A DNA stretch of 64,000 nucleotides, from contig JAIUNK010000001.1 of the NCBI GenBank assembly GCA_020161845.1, positions 186,001 through 250,000 of the forward strand, in the 5' to 3' direction. The notes below the pieces were generated by a model. The model did not search any database, had not been told where the DNA came from, and was given only the letters and a program-made list of their open reading frames with translations. Below are positions 50,448-58,180 of the stretch, in pieces (within the stretch, counting starts at the first letter, position 1; each line of letters opens with the position of its first letter). Source of the stretch: Actinomycetota bacterium (GTDB lineage: Bacteria > Actinomycetota > Actinomycetes > Actinomycetales > Dermatophilaceae). Made by a program: the position numbers and the translations under genes.

Positions 50448-51700
50448 GCCCGGACGCGCAGGCGCCGCGTCCGCAGCAGGCGGCCTCGACGTTCCCGTGC
50501 CGCTCCTGCGGCGCGCAGGTGCGCTATCTGCCGGGGACGATGTCGCTGAAGTGCCCCTACTGCGGCGCCGAGCAAGCGGTGCCGCAGTCCGGCGCGGCCG
50601 GCGGCGGGGACGGTTCGATCGACGAGCACGACTACGAGGAGTGGCTCTCCTCGCCGACCAAGCCGACCGGCCTGACCGGCCCGCACGTGGTGGCCTGTCC
50701 CCGATGCGCGGCGACCGTCAGCACCGCCGACCAGTCGTTGGCGTGCCCGTTCTGCAGCGCCCCGATCGTGGTGGCGGTCGACCCGGCCGAGCAGATCGTG
50801 CCGGAGGGGATCGTCCCGTTCACGCTGTCGAACACGCAGGCCACCGAGGCGATGCGCCGGTGGACCGGTAGTCGCTGGTTCGCCCCCAATGGGCTGAAGA
50901 AGGTCACCACCGCCGAGCGGATCAACGGCACCTACGTGCCGCATTGGACCTACGACGCGCAGACCCAGACCCACTACACGGGGATGCGCGGGGATCACTA
51001 CTACACCACCGAGAGCTACACCGACTCCGAAGGTCGGCGGCAGACCCGGACCGTGCAGCACACCCGCTGGTGGCCGGCGTCCGGCACGGTGTCCCGCGGG
51101 TTCGACGACGTCCTGGTGATCGGCTCGACCCGGCTCGCGCCGGAGGAGGTGTCCAAGCTCGAACCGTGGACGCTGGCCGGCGCGCAACCCTTCCAGGCGG
51201 CGTTCCTGTCCGGCTATACGACGCTGCGCTACGACGTCGAGCCCGAGGCCGGGCTGGGCGTCGCCAAGGATCGGATGCGCGGCGTCATCGACGGCGACGT
51301 GCGCGCCGATATCGGCGGCGACGTGCAGCAGGTGCACGACATGGACACCCGCTATTGGGGCCTGACGTTCAAGCTGATGCTGCTGCCGGTGTGGGTGGCG
51401 GGCTATCTGTACGCGGGGCGCACCTACACCGTCTACATCAACGCCCACGACGGCCACGTGGTCGGCGAGCGACCCTACAGCGTGCCCAAGATCGTGGCCG
51501 CGGTGATCGCGGGGCTGCTGCTGTTGGCCGCACTCGCGTTCGGCTATCAGCGCTCCCAGCAGGGCGACACCCCGGGCTACGCGCCGACCCCCGCGCCCGC
51601 GTCGGCCCCGGCGACGACCGTGCGGCCTGGGCCGGTGGAGCCCGGCCGCACGTCGGTCGGCGTGCCGGGCGAGCCGGCCACCACGTACTGGACCCGCTGA
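50444..51700 (+). CDS. Zinc-ribbon membrane protein
   Basis: This 418-residue protein has two zinc ribbons. CRSCGAQ pairs with CPYCG in the first 40 residues, and CPRC pairs with CPFC around 85-105. A large domain rich in aromatic residues (about 115-330, TYVPHWTYDAQTQTHYTGM) follows, then one membrane helix near 345-365 (IVAAVIAGLLLLAALAFGY) and a proline-rich tail. It resembles proteins sometimes named TFIIB-type zinc-ribbon proteins that regularly pair with SPFH-GYF2 proteins. The GTGA coupling supports a complex. Confidence 0.82.
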   Translation: MSPDAQAPRPQQAASTFPCRSCGAQVRYLPGTMSLKCPYCGAEQAVPQSGAAGGGDGSIDEHDYEEWLSSPTKPTGLTGPHVVACPRCAATVSTADQSLACPFCSAPIVVAVDPAEQIVPEGIVPFTLSNTQATEAMRRWTGSRWFAPNGLKKVTTAERINGTYVPHWTYDAQTQTHYTGMRGDHYYTTESYTDSEGRRQTRTVQHTRWWPASGTVSRGFDDVLVIGSTRLAPEEVSKLEPWTLAGAQPFQAAFLSGYTTLRYDVEPEAGLGVAKDRMRGVIDGDVRADIGGDVQQVHDMDTRYWGLTFKLMLLPVWVAGYLYAGRTYTVYINAHDGHVVGERPYSVPKIVAAVIAGLLLLAALAFGYQRSQQGDTPGYAPTPAPASAPATTVRPGPVEPGRTSVGVPGEPATTYWTR

Positions 51701-51813
51701 CCAGCCGGCCCGGTCCCGGCCGGCCCACGCGCCCACTCGCCCTCGCGCCCGCCCGCCGATCGAGCGCGGCGGGGCGGGCGCGGGGAGGTCTCCCGGCGGC
51801 CTACAGTGGCCGC

Positions 51814-52473
51814 ATGCCAACGCTGCCGCTCTTCCCGCTGGGCGCGGTCCTCGCGCCGGGCGAGCGGCTGCCGCTGCGGGTCTTCGAACGGCGGTACGTC
51901 GTGCTGCTGCGCGACCTGCTGCGCGCGCGCCGCGAGATCGGTCAGGCCGAGTTCGGCATCATCGGCATCCGCGCCGGTCACGAGGTCGGCGACCACGGCG
52001 CGGTGGCGCTGCACGACGTCGGGTCGGCAGCCCGGCTGGTCGAGGTGGGCGAGCGCAACGACGGCTCGTACGACGTGGTCGCCGAGGGCTCGCGCCGGTT
52101 CCGGCTGGACGGCTTGATCGAGGACCGGCGCACGCCGTACCTGGTGGGGTCGGTGACCTGGCTCTCCGAGCGGGTCCGGGACCCCGAGCTGGTGGCCACG
52201 CTGACCCACCGGCTGCGCGCGGCGGTCGCGGCGTACCGCGCGGAGCTGCACCTGACGAACGTGAGCCTGCCCGGCGATCCGACCGAGCTGTCCCACCAGG
52301 CGATGCGGCACGTGATGATGGAGCGCGCCGACCGACAGCGGCTGCTGGAGGCGCGCGACGTCGACACCCGGTTGCGGTTGGCGCTCGCCCTGACCCGCCG
52401 GGAGGCGACGTTGCAGCGCGAGCTGAGCGCCTACCCCGGCGGCTACACCCCCGCTCAGCCGGTCGCCAACTGA
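51814..52473 (+). CDS. LON substrate-binding-domain protein
   Basis: This 219-residue protein consists of a Lon N-terminal-like domain (LPLFPLGAVLAPGERLPLRV, then GIIGIRAGHEVGD) with a helical C-terminus and no ATPase or protease part. Stand-alone LON-domain proteins are widespread in actinobacteria; their role is unknown but probably peptide or protein binding. A hairpin follows the stop. It lies 113 bases after the zinc-ribbon gene. Confidence 0.88.
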   Translation: MPTLPLFPLGAVLAPGERLPLRVFERRYVVLLRDLLRARREIGQAEFGIIGIRAGHEVGDHGAVALHDVGSAARLVEVGERNDGSYDVVAEGSRRFRLDGLIEDRRTPYLVGSVTWLSERVRDPELVATLTHRLRAAVAAYRAELHLTNVSLPGDPTELSHQAMRHVMMERADRQRLLEARDVDTRLRLALALTRREATLQRELSAYPGGYTPAQPVAN

Positions 52474-52485
52474 CCCGCGGCCTGG

Positions 52486-52524
52486 CCCGGCTGAGCCGGG
52501 CTGAGCTGAGCCGGCTCAGCCGGG
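52486..52524. terminator. Bidirectional hairpin terminator
   Basis: Outer arms CCCGGCTGAG and CTCAGCCGGG enclose further CTGAG/CTCAG words. It lies between the convergent LON and CoA-transferase genes and can fold on both strands. Confidence 0.7.
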
Positions 52525-52529
52525 TCGGC

Positions 52530-53738
52530 TCACAGCTGCACCAGCACCCCGCTCGCGAGCAGTTCGTCGATCCGTTCGTGGCTGAAGCCCCAGGCGCCGA
52601 AGGCCTCGATGGTGTCCTGTCCGCTCTTGCGTGGCGGGGTCGGGTCGAGCTCCGGGGTGGCCGAGAAGCGGGGCGCGGCGCGCGGCTGGACGACCCCGCC
52701 GACCGAGGTGAACACCCCGCGGGCGGCCAGGTGTGGGTCGGCCATGGCCTGGGTCAGCGAGCGGACCGGCGCCACGCAGGCGGTGGTGCCGGCGAAGGTG
52801 TCCTCCCAGTCGGCCACGGTGCGGGTGGCGAACACGTCGGCGAAGAGCCGCTCCAGTTCGGGCCAGGCGGCGCGATCGTGCTGGGCGTCCATGATGGACC
52901 CGGCGCTGTTCGCGGCACTATGCCTGGCGCGGGACCCGCCGGACAGCTCGTGCCCCGCCAAACCCAGGCCGCGCACCAGGTCGGCGTAGAACGCCGGCTC
53001 CAGCGCGCCGACGGCCACGAAACCACCGTCGGCGCATCGGTAGGTCCGGTAGAACGGGCAACCGCCGTCGAGCAGATTGGCCGCGCGGGCGTCGGCCCAG
53101 TAGCCGTCGCCGAGCATCGTGTAGACCATCGTCAGCAGGCTGGTGGCGCCGTCGACCATGGCCGCGTCGATGACCTGACCGACGCCGGTGCGCGCCCGAG
53201 CGTGCACCGCCGACAGGATGCCCACCAGCAGGAACATCGCCCCGCCGCCGAAGTCCGCCACGAGATTGACCGATGGCACCGGCTGCTCGGCCGGCCCGAC
53301 GGAGTGCAGGGCGCCGGTCAGCGCGGCATAGGTGATGTCGTGGCCCACCTGCTGCGCCCGCGGACCGCTCTGACCCCAGCCCGTCATCCGCCCATAGATC
53401 AGCCGCGGATTGCGGGCCAGGCACACCCCGGGGCCGAGCCCGAGCCGCTCCATCACCCCCGGGCGCATTCCCTCGACCAGCACGTCGGCCCGCTCGAGGA
53501 GCTCCATGACCACCTCGGCGGCGCCCGGCTGCTTGAGATCGACCGCGGCGCACGGCCGCGACCGGTTCAGGCCGGCCGTCGGCGTGGCCAGCGGGCCCGC
53601 CCCGCCGGGCCGGTCCAGGCGCAGCACGTCGGCGCCCAACTCGGCCAGCAGCATGCAGGCGTACGGCGCGGGGCCGATGCCCGCGATCTCCACGACGCGC
53701 AGACCCGCCAGTGGGCCGCCGGGTTTGTCCTTGGTCAT
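52530..53738 (-). CDS. CaiB/BaiF CoA-transferase family protein (alpha-methylacyl-CoA racemase-like)
   Basis: This 402-residue class III CoA-transferase-fold protein has LRVVEIAGIGPAPYACMLLA, then RLDRPGGAGP and DLKQPGAAEVVMELLERADV. VGHDITYAALTGALHSVG contains the histidine, and NLVADFGGGAMF the aspartate, used by alpha-methylacyl-CoA racemases. It epimerises 2-methyl-branched acyl-CoAs or transfers CoA. The ATG at 53738 (MTKDKPGG) is taken, not the in-frame TTG far upstream. It converges with the LON gene. Confidence 0.88.
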   Translation of the reverse strand: MTKDKPGGPLAGLRVVEIAGIGPAPYACMLLAELGADVLRLDRPGGAGPLATPTAGLNRSRPCAAVDLKQPGAAEVVMELLERADVLVEGMRPGVMERLGLGPGVCLARNPRLIYGRMTGWGQSGPRAQQVGHDITYAALTGALHSVGPAEQPVPSVNLVADFGGGAMFLLVGILSAVHARARTGVGQVIDAAMVDGATSLLTMVYTMLGDGYWADARAANLLDGGCPFYRTYRCADGGFVAVGALEPAFYADLVRGLGLAGHELSGGSRARHSAANSAGSIMDAQHDRAAWPELERLFADVFATRTVADWEDTFAGTTACVAPVRSLTQAMADPHLAARGVFTSVGGVVQPRAAPRFSATPELDPTPPRKSGQDTIEAFGAWGFSHERIDELLASGVLVQL

Positions 53739-53979
53739 GACGGACACACTGCCCGGCCCGACCGGTCCGCGGCCAGGGATTCGCCGTGACATCGCCCACC
53801 GGTTTCCCGACCGACCGTTCGCGACCCTGGCCGGGTGGGTCGGGTCGACCGGCGACCCTCGATGCGTCAATCCCCCGGCCCGGGTGATCCCAGCGTCGCC
53901 TGTCCGGGTTATCCAGGCGCAAACCGGATACTTGTCAGGCTCCAGGGGGCAGCCCGCAGTGATGCGCTGACCCAGCCAA

Positions 53980-54270
53980 CTATTCGCGTTGATCCCGATC
54001 CACTTGCAAGTTGTGCTCCGCCTGAAGGATTAGTGGTGGCAGCAGGCAGATTACAATCACTCCTACCACTTCGTTGGTTGGCCTATGCTGCGCCCCCAGC
54101 AGGAGCGAAAAGGGCCATGTCAGGGCAGCTGCGAAAAGCAGCCAGTAGCCGGCCCCGAGCCGTGGAGCCAATCTCCCCCAAGGAATTTTAGATCCAGTCT
54201 GGCTGCGCCGGAGAAGGATGACCCCCCAAGTCGCCATCGTGGACGCTGCGATGAATGGCACACACCACAT
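53980..54270 (-). CDS. Candidate immunity protein for Rhs module 2 (membrane protein)
   Basis: This 96-residue protein starts at an ATG that shares one base with the stop of Rhs module 2 (TGATG), the coupling usual for toxin-immunity pairs. Three hydrophobic segments are visible (PFIAASTMATWGVILL, GYWLLFAAALTWPFSLLL, VVGVIVICLLPPLIL). The surrounding DNA is less GC-rich than the core. No family is recognised. The role is inferred from position alone. A longer frame (GTG at 54327) would overlap the Rhs gene. Confidence 0.55.
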   Translation of the reverse strand: MWCVPFIAASTMATWGVILLRRSQTGSKIPWGRLAPRLGAGYWLLFAAALTWPFSLLLGAQHRPTNEVVGVIVICLLPPLILQAEHNLQVDRDQRE

Positions 54271-55079
54271 CAGGGAGCCACCCCGGGCCGACCCATGCAT
54301 CCGCCCCACGAGGAACTCCATTGACACGCGGGTGGCTCATACGCGTACGGGTTTTTCCCCCATGGTCGCGAAGCCCAGTCCTCCGTAATTCCCTTAATAA
54401 CCACCCAGCCGTATGCACTTAGCCCCATCGTTGCCCAGAAGGAACTCGTAGCAGCCCAGGATCCCGCTGCCCAAAGCATAGTTACAACGAAGTTGGTACC
54501 ATCATTCGAATCCATACCGGAGGGATCACTCAGATTTAGGGCGTTGCCGCCGGCGTAGAGGTAGGTGTTCTTTTCCTTGCCGGAGGGGTCGGGAGTGGTG
54601 AACCGGCCGGTGGCGGGGTCGTACCAGCGGACGCCGAACCTTGTGAGGCCGGTGGTTCTGTCCAGGAGACCGCCGGCGTAGCGGTGGATGTTGTACCCCG
54701 CGACGGTCCCGGTCTCGACGGTGGCGCGGGGGATCCCGGTCGGGTCGTAAGAGTACGACGCGATCAACGATCCACTGTTGCTGGCCAGACCGATCACGGT
54801 CCCGAGCCGGTCGGTCAGGAACCACGCCTGCCCTTCCGGGGCGACGTACCCGATGTTGACCCCTGAGGGGTGGGTGACGTCCCGGATCGTCTTGCCACCC
54901 ACAACCTGGCTGGACAACGCCAACCCCAGAATCGACCGGACGTACGTGGAGCCGTGCGCCGAGAGCAACTGGTTATAGAACCCGGGGTTGATCCCGCCGT
55001 ACCCGAACCCCAAACCCGTCCCGTTGACGGTCATCGAGGTGGTGTTCCCGACCGCGTCGGTGACCTCACCCGTCCGCGC
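54270..55079 (-). pseudogene. Orphan Rhs C-terminal module 2 (5'-truncated)
   Basis: The frame carries the Rhs repeat-associated core without the usual long YD-repeat shell. NIGYVAPEGQAWFLTDRLGT, RYAGGLLDRTTGLTRFGVRW and TTPDPSGKEKNTYLYAGGN end at the DPSG hinge. A different tail of about 85 residues follows, rich in W, S and G (VVTMLWAAGSWAATSSFWAT). Its conserved part starts at 55079 without a start codon; an in-frame TTG at 55133 is unconvincing. The 537-bp core repeats module 1. It is probably a displaced toxin tip usable by recombination. Confidence 0.8.
54543..55079 (-). repeat. 537-bp direct repeat, copy 2 (Rhs core)
   Basis: Matches 55831-56367 base for base with no length difference and only scattered substitutions, a constant offset of 1,288 bp. 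It covers the conserved Rhs core up to the hinge; flanking tails are unrelated. Such repeats give a target for homologous exchange of toxin tips. Confidence 0.85.
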
Positions 55080-55386
55080 CGCGTTCCACTGACCACCGCG
55101 GCCACCGCCCACCCGACCAAGGACCTTGGACAACCGCTTACCCGGCGCGACATCCGGGCACCATCCGACCCCTCACACGAGCAGCCGCGACCGATCCCGC
55201 CGACACATCCTCCACCGGCCCCGTCGGCAGCTGCAGCTCGGCCGCGTGAAAGAGGGAGATTAGCGGCCCGCTGGTTATCGTGGGTGGCCTCCGGAGTGTC
55301 GATACTTCTCTTTGCTTCCCAAACCGCGACACGCTGCCAGTCCAGAAAACAACGACGCGCTCTGCGAAGAGTCTTCATTTAGCCGG

Positions 55387-55572
55387 CTATTTAATCCTAC
55401 GCTGAAAATGCACACCCAAGACAATCAACATCACACATAGTGTGCCACCTATCCCCCATGCCATTACTCTCGGTGCATCCGAAACAATGAGCGCAACCGT
55501 CACGATCAAAACAATGGTGGATGCACCTGCTATAACCAGTCTATCTCCCATCCTGCCGCGCACTCCTCTCAC
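55387..55572 (-). CDS. Candidate immunity protein for Rhs module 1 (two-helix membrane protein)
   Basis: This protein of up to 61 residues has two hydrophobic segments (LVIAGASTIVLIVTVALIV and AWGIGGTLCVMLIVLGVHF) and ends in QRRIK. It starts 12 bases after the Rhs module 1 stop, from GTG 55572 or the ATG at 55551. The DNA here is clearly AT-rich for this genome. Nothing is recognised by family. Position after an Rhs tip suggests immunity. Confidence 0.5.
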   Translation of the reverse strand: MRGVRGRMGDRLVIAGASTIVLIVTVALIVSDAPRVMAWGIGGTLCVMLIVLGVHFQRRIK

Positions 55573-55584
55573 CGTTTCCAGATC

Positions 55585-56803
55585 TTACCAGGTGCTGCCA
55601 TTGGAGGGATTGATGCGTGAGCGTCGGAGTTCGTAAGGATTAGGCTCAGGTGGCCCATCTTCACAAATCTCGCCATAGATGGCACCTCCGATGGTGGATA
55701 TCACGCTCACTGCAGCGGCGCCAGCGGGAGGGAAGGCAAGACCAATTACAACTCCCCCTAACCCCAAGCCGATAGCAGCTCCAAAGCACGCCCCAAACGC
55801 TTCGCCTATCGGGTCGGTCTTGTTGCAGGTGTTGCCGCCGGCGTAGAGGTAGGTGTTCTTTTCTTTGCCGGAGGGGTCGGGGGTGGTGAACCGGCCGGTG
55901 GCTGGGTTGTACCAGCGGACGCCGAACCTTGTGAGGCCGGTGGTTTTGTCCAGGAGGCCGCCGGCGTAGCGGTGGATGTTGTAGCCCGCGGCGGTCCCGG
56001 TCTCGCTGGTGGCGCGGGGGATGCCGGTCGGGTCGTAGGAGTAGGACGCGATCAACGATCCACTGTTGCTGGCCAGACCGATCACGGTGCCGAGCCGGTC
56101 GGTCAGGAACCACGCCTGCCCCTCCGGGGCGACGTACCCGATGTTGACCCCTGAGGGGTGCGTGACGTACCGGATCGTCTTGCCACCCACGACCTGGCTC
56201 GACAACGCCAACCCCAGAATGGACCGGACATAGGTCGAGCCGTGCGCGGACAACAGCTGGTTGTACATTCCAGGGTTGGTCCCGCCGTACCCGAACCCCA
56301 ACCCCGTGCCGTTGACGGTCATCGAGGTGGTGTTCCCGACCGCGTCGGTGACCTCACCCGTCCGGGCCGGGACCCCGGAGCCGGTCGGGCCGGCGGGGGC
56401 GGACAGCTCGTTGCCGTTCTTGTCATAGCTCAACGAGCCGTAGCTGTTGCTGGTGAGCATCGAGGCCTTGTTGTAGGTCGCGGTCTCATTCCCCGTCGCG
56501 CCGCTCGCCCCGGTGCGGGTCACGCTGGTCCGGTTGCCCATCTGGTCCCAGGTGTAGGTCCACGACGCGGCGGTCCCGCCGGTCTCGGTGACCTTCGTGA
56601 CCCGATTCAACGAGTCGTAGGTGAACGTTTGGGAGGCCCCGTTCGCCGGGCCCGGGGACAGGCTCGCCGCGTAGGTGTTCCAGGACTGCACGTTGGCCTT
56701 ATCGCCACCGCTGTTGAAGCTGTACCCCTGCGAAGTCAGCAACGCCCCCGCATTGTTCACCTGCGACGAAACCGCGAAGATCCGCGACGGGCCCCAGCCC
56801 AGC
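55585..56803 (-). pseudogene. Orphan Rhs C-terminal module 1 (5'-truncated)
   Basis: The frame reads YD-repeat material (TFTYDSLNRVTKVTETGG, WTYTWDQMGNRTSVTRTG) and the Rhs core, then the hinge NKTDPIGE and a tail of about 70 residues. The tail holds a glycine-zipper-like hydrophobic stretch (ACFGAAIGLGLGGVVIGLAF, then VISTIGGAIYGEI). No start codon fits at its 5' end. The frame emerges right at the thioesterase stop, so the first part of the gene is missing. The tail, able to insert into membranes, fits a pore-type toxin with a membrane immunity partner. Confidence 0.8.
55831..56367 (-). repeat. 537-bp direct repeat, copy 1 (Rhs core)
   Basis: Partner of the repeat at 54543-55079. Module 1 extends further upstream (about 430 bp of YD-repeat sequence) than module 2, so module 2 derives from a shorter copied segment. 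Confidence 0.85.
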
Positions 56804-56804
56804 G

Positions 56805-57515
56805 TCACGCATGCCAGGGGCGCAGTTCCACGAACAGCCCCTCGGCCTCGGCCACTGTCTGCTCCGGGGCGTCGCTGCGGCGCAGCTCGCCGGTGACCCA
56901 GCGTTTGCGTCCCTCCACGCGGTCGATCCGGGCACGCGCGATCAGGGGCACGTTGAGCGGCGCGATGGCACGGTAGTCCACGTGCAGATACGCCGTGCGG
57001 GCCGGCGGTCGACCGGCGTTGGAGGCCAGGCCGAGCAGCTCGTCCAGCAGCAGGGCGACCGCCCCGCCGTGAGCGGCGTCGCCGGCCCCGGCGTACGAGG
57101 TGCCGAACGACACCTGCGCCCGCACTCGCCCGTGATCGGGATCGATCCGCAGCTCGTTCAACGCCGGCGGCAGCGGTGACCCGCGAGCGGCCAGATCGAA
57201 CCGGTTCGCCCAGACGCGCTCCCCGGGCAGGGCGCGCAAGGCCCGCACATACGCGGTGACCTCCTCCAAGCGTTCCGAGAGGTAGGCGCAGGCGTCCTCG
57301 TCGAGGCGAGCGTCCGCGATGGCGTCGCGGGTGTCGCGCAACGCGTCCACCAGACGCGCATACGGCTCCCCGCCCACGGCGGTGCCGCGCTCCGCCCAAT
57401 CGGGGATGTCGGCCCACAGCTCGGCGCGCCGCTGTTGGCTCAGCGCCCGCAGCTCGGCGAACGTCAGCCCCTCCCAGTCGTCCTCGGGGCTGCTCGTCGG
57501 CGTCGCGGCGGTCAT
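56805..57515 (-). CDS. Hotdog-fold thioesterase
   Basis: This 236-residue PaaI-type protein has a helical N-terminal half (LTFAELRALSQQRRAEL, ARLVDALRDTRDAIADARLD). Its hotdog half carries GAGDAAHGGAVALLLDELLG, the catalytic-loop motif, and YLHVDYRAIAPLNVPLIARA. It hydrolyses an acyl-CoA. The ATG overlaps the stop of a duplicated fgd end (ATGA), showing that it was once coupled to fgd. The Rhs module 1 frame begins at its stop, so its own C-terminus may be altered by that junction. Confidence 0.85.
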   Translation of the reverse strand: MTAATPTSSPEDDWEGLTFAELRALSQQRRAELWADIPDWAERGTAVGGEPYARLVDALRDTRDAIADARLDEDACAYLSERLEEVTAYVRALRALPGERVWANRFDLAARGSPLPPALNELRIDPDHGRVRAQVSFGTSYAGAGDAAHGGAVALLLDELLGLASNAGRPPARTAYLHVDYRAIAPLNVPLIARARIDRVEGRKRWVTGELRRSDAPEQTVAEAEGLFVELRPWHA

Positions 57516-57606
57516 GCCGACCGACCGAGCGCAGGCAACGCGGGCAGCACGTCGGCGGCGAAGCCGCGCAGGAAGCGCTCCTGATCGGGCCCGGGACCGC
57601 CCACGA
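57512..57606 (-). pseudogene. Duplicated 3' end of fgd
   Basis: The frame ends in GPGPDQERFLRGFAADVLPA and LGRSA, identical in plan to the last 30 codons of the intact fgd gene 580 bp upstream (58093). It is preceded by unrelated codons. With the thioesterase start on the other side, it marks the left copy of a roughly 125-bp duplication made when the toxin-antitoxin module arrived. Confidence 0.85.
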
Positions 57607-57693
57607 CCTGGACGGTGCGGGCTTGGTTGGCCCTGCGGTCCATGGCAGCCTCATCGAAGGATCCCGGTGGTGTCACGAAGACCCAGTTTTCCA

Positions 57694-57756
57694 TCATTCG
57701 AGCAGCTGGGTGAAGTGCGGGCGAGCCTTCATGGCATGGATGATCAGGCGGCTCAC
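57694..57756 (-). pseudogene. Probable toxin remnant (20 aa)
   Basis: A GTG overlapping the antitoxin stop (GTGA) starts a 20-codon frame VSRLIIHAMKARPHFTQLLE. IHAMxxRxxF-type endings are known to me from small actinobacterial toxins paired with CopG-like antitoxins, where the body of the toxin would normally precede. Here only the start and end remain, as if an in-frame deletion removed the centre. The assignment is an inference. Confidence 0.4.
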
Positions 57757-58001
57757 GCGACGTAGGCGCGGATTGCAGCGCGGATCACGTCAGAGCGGGT
57801 GGTGTGATCGCGTTCGGCTTGTGCGTCAAGTGCTTCAAGAAGGTTGTCGTCGAGCCGGACGGGCACCACCCGTGCCGGGCCGTCGCCCTCGGGCTTGCGG
57901 CCTCTCTTACGCAGGGCCTCCACGTCATAACCGCGCTCAGCCTCATCGGCCAGCGCTTGGATCATCTCGTGCGTGGCCGGGACCCCGTTGATGGTCTCCA
58001 C
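57753..58001 (-). CDS. Ribbon-helix-helix (CopG-like) antitoxin
   Basis: This 82-residue protein has a C-terminal ribbon-helix-helix domain (VVPVRLDDNLLEALDAQAER, then TTRSDVIRAAIRAYV), the DNA-binding fold of many antitoxins. The N-terminal half (GVPATHEMIQALADEAERGY) matches the usual toxin-binding arm of this actinobacterial family. The GTG at 58001 gives the expected length. It sits between copies of a duplicated fgd/thioesterase junction. The GTGA overlap with the remnant toxin supports a former two-gene module. Confidence 0.75.
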   Translation of the reverse strand: METINGVPATHEMIQALADEAERGYDVEALRKRGRKPEGDGPARVVPVRLDDNLLEALDAQAERDHTTRSDVIRAAIRAYVA

Positions 58002-58055
58002 ACCGGAATTGTCATACGAATTCGGCAGGTCCCCAAGGGTGTGCTCCGCAGTTGG

Positions 58056-58180
58056 CTCCCAGTCTCGGGGCTGCTCGCCGGCGTCGCGGCGGTCATGCCG
58101 ACCGACCGAGCGCACGCAACGCGGGGAGCACGTCGGCGGCGAAGCCGCGCAGGAAGCGCTCCTGGTCGGGACCCGGTCCG
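58056..58180. repeat. Right copy of a roughly 125-bp duplication
   Basis: Contains the end of fgd and the start of a thioesterase (frame beginning MTAATPASSPETG, then off course). It matches 57471-57606, which carries the active thioesterase start. The offset is about 581 bp. It gives the two ends of the inserted antitoxin segment. Confidence 0.85.

Noticed and set aside
55031-55378. A 115-codon frame MKTLRRARRCFLDWQRVAVW upstream of Rhs module 2
   Set aside because: It has no ribosome site, and the frame enters Rhs core DNA in the wrong phase. It may be a relic but cannot be supported.
57512-57697. A 61-codon frame MMENWVFVTPPGSFDEA as an independent gene
   Set aside because: Its second half is the duplicated fgd end and the first half has no recognisable feature, so it is a junction frame.
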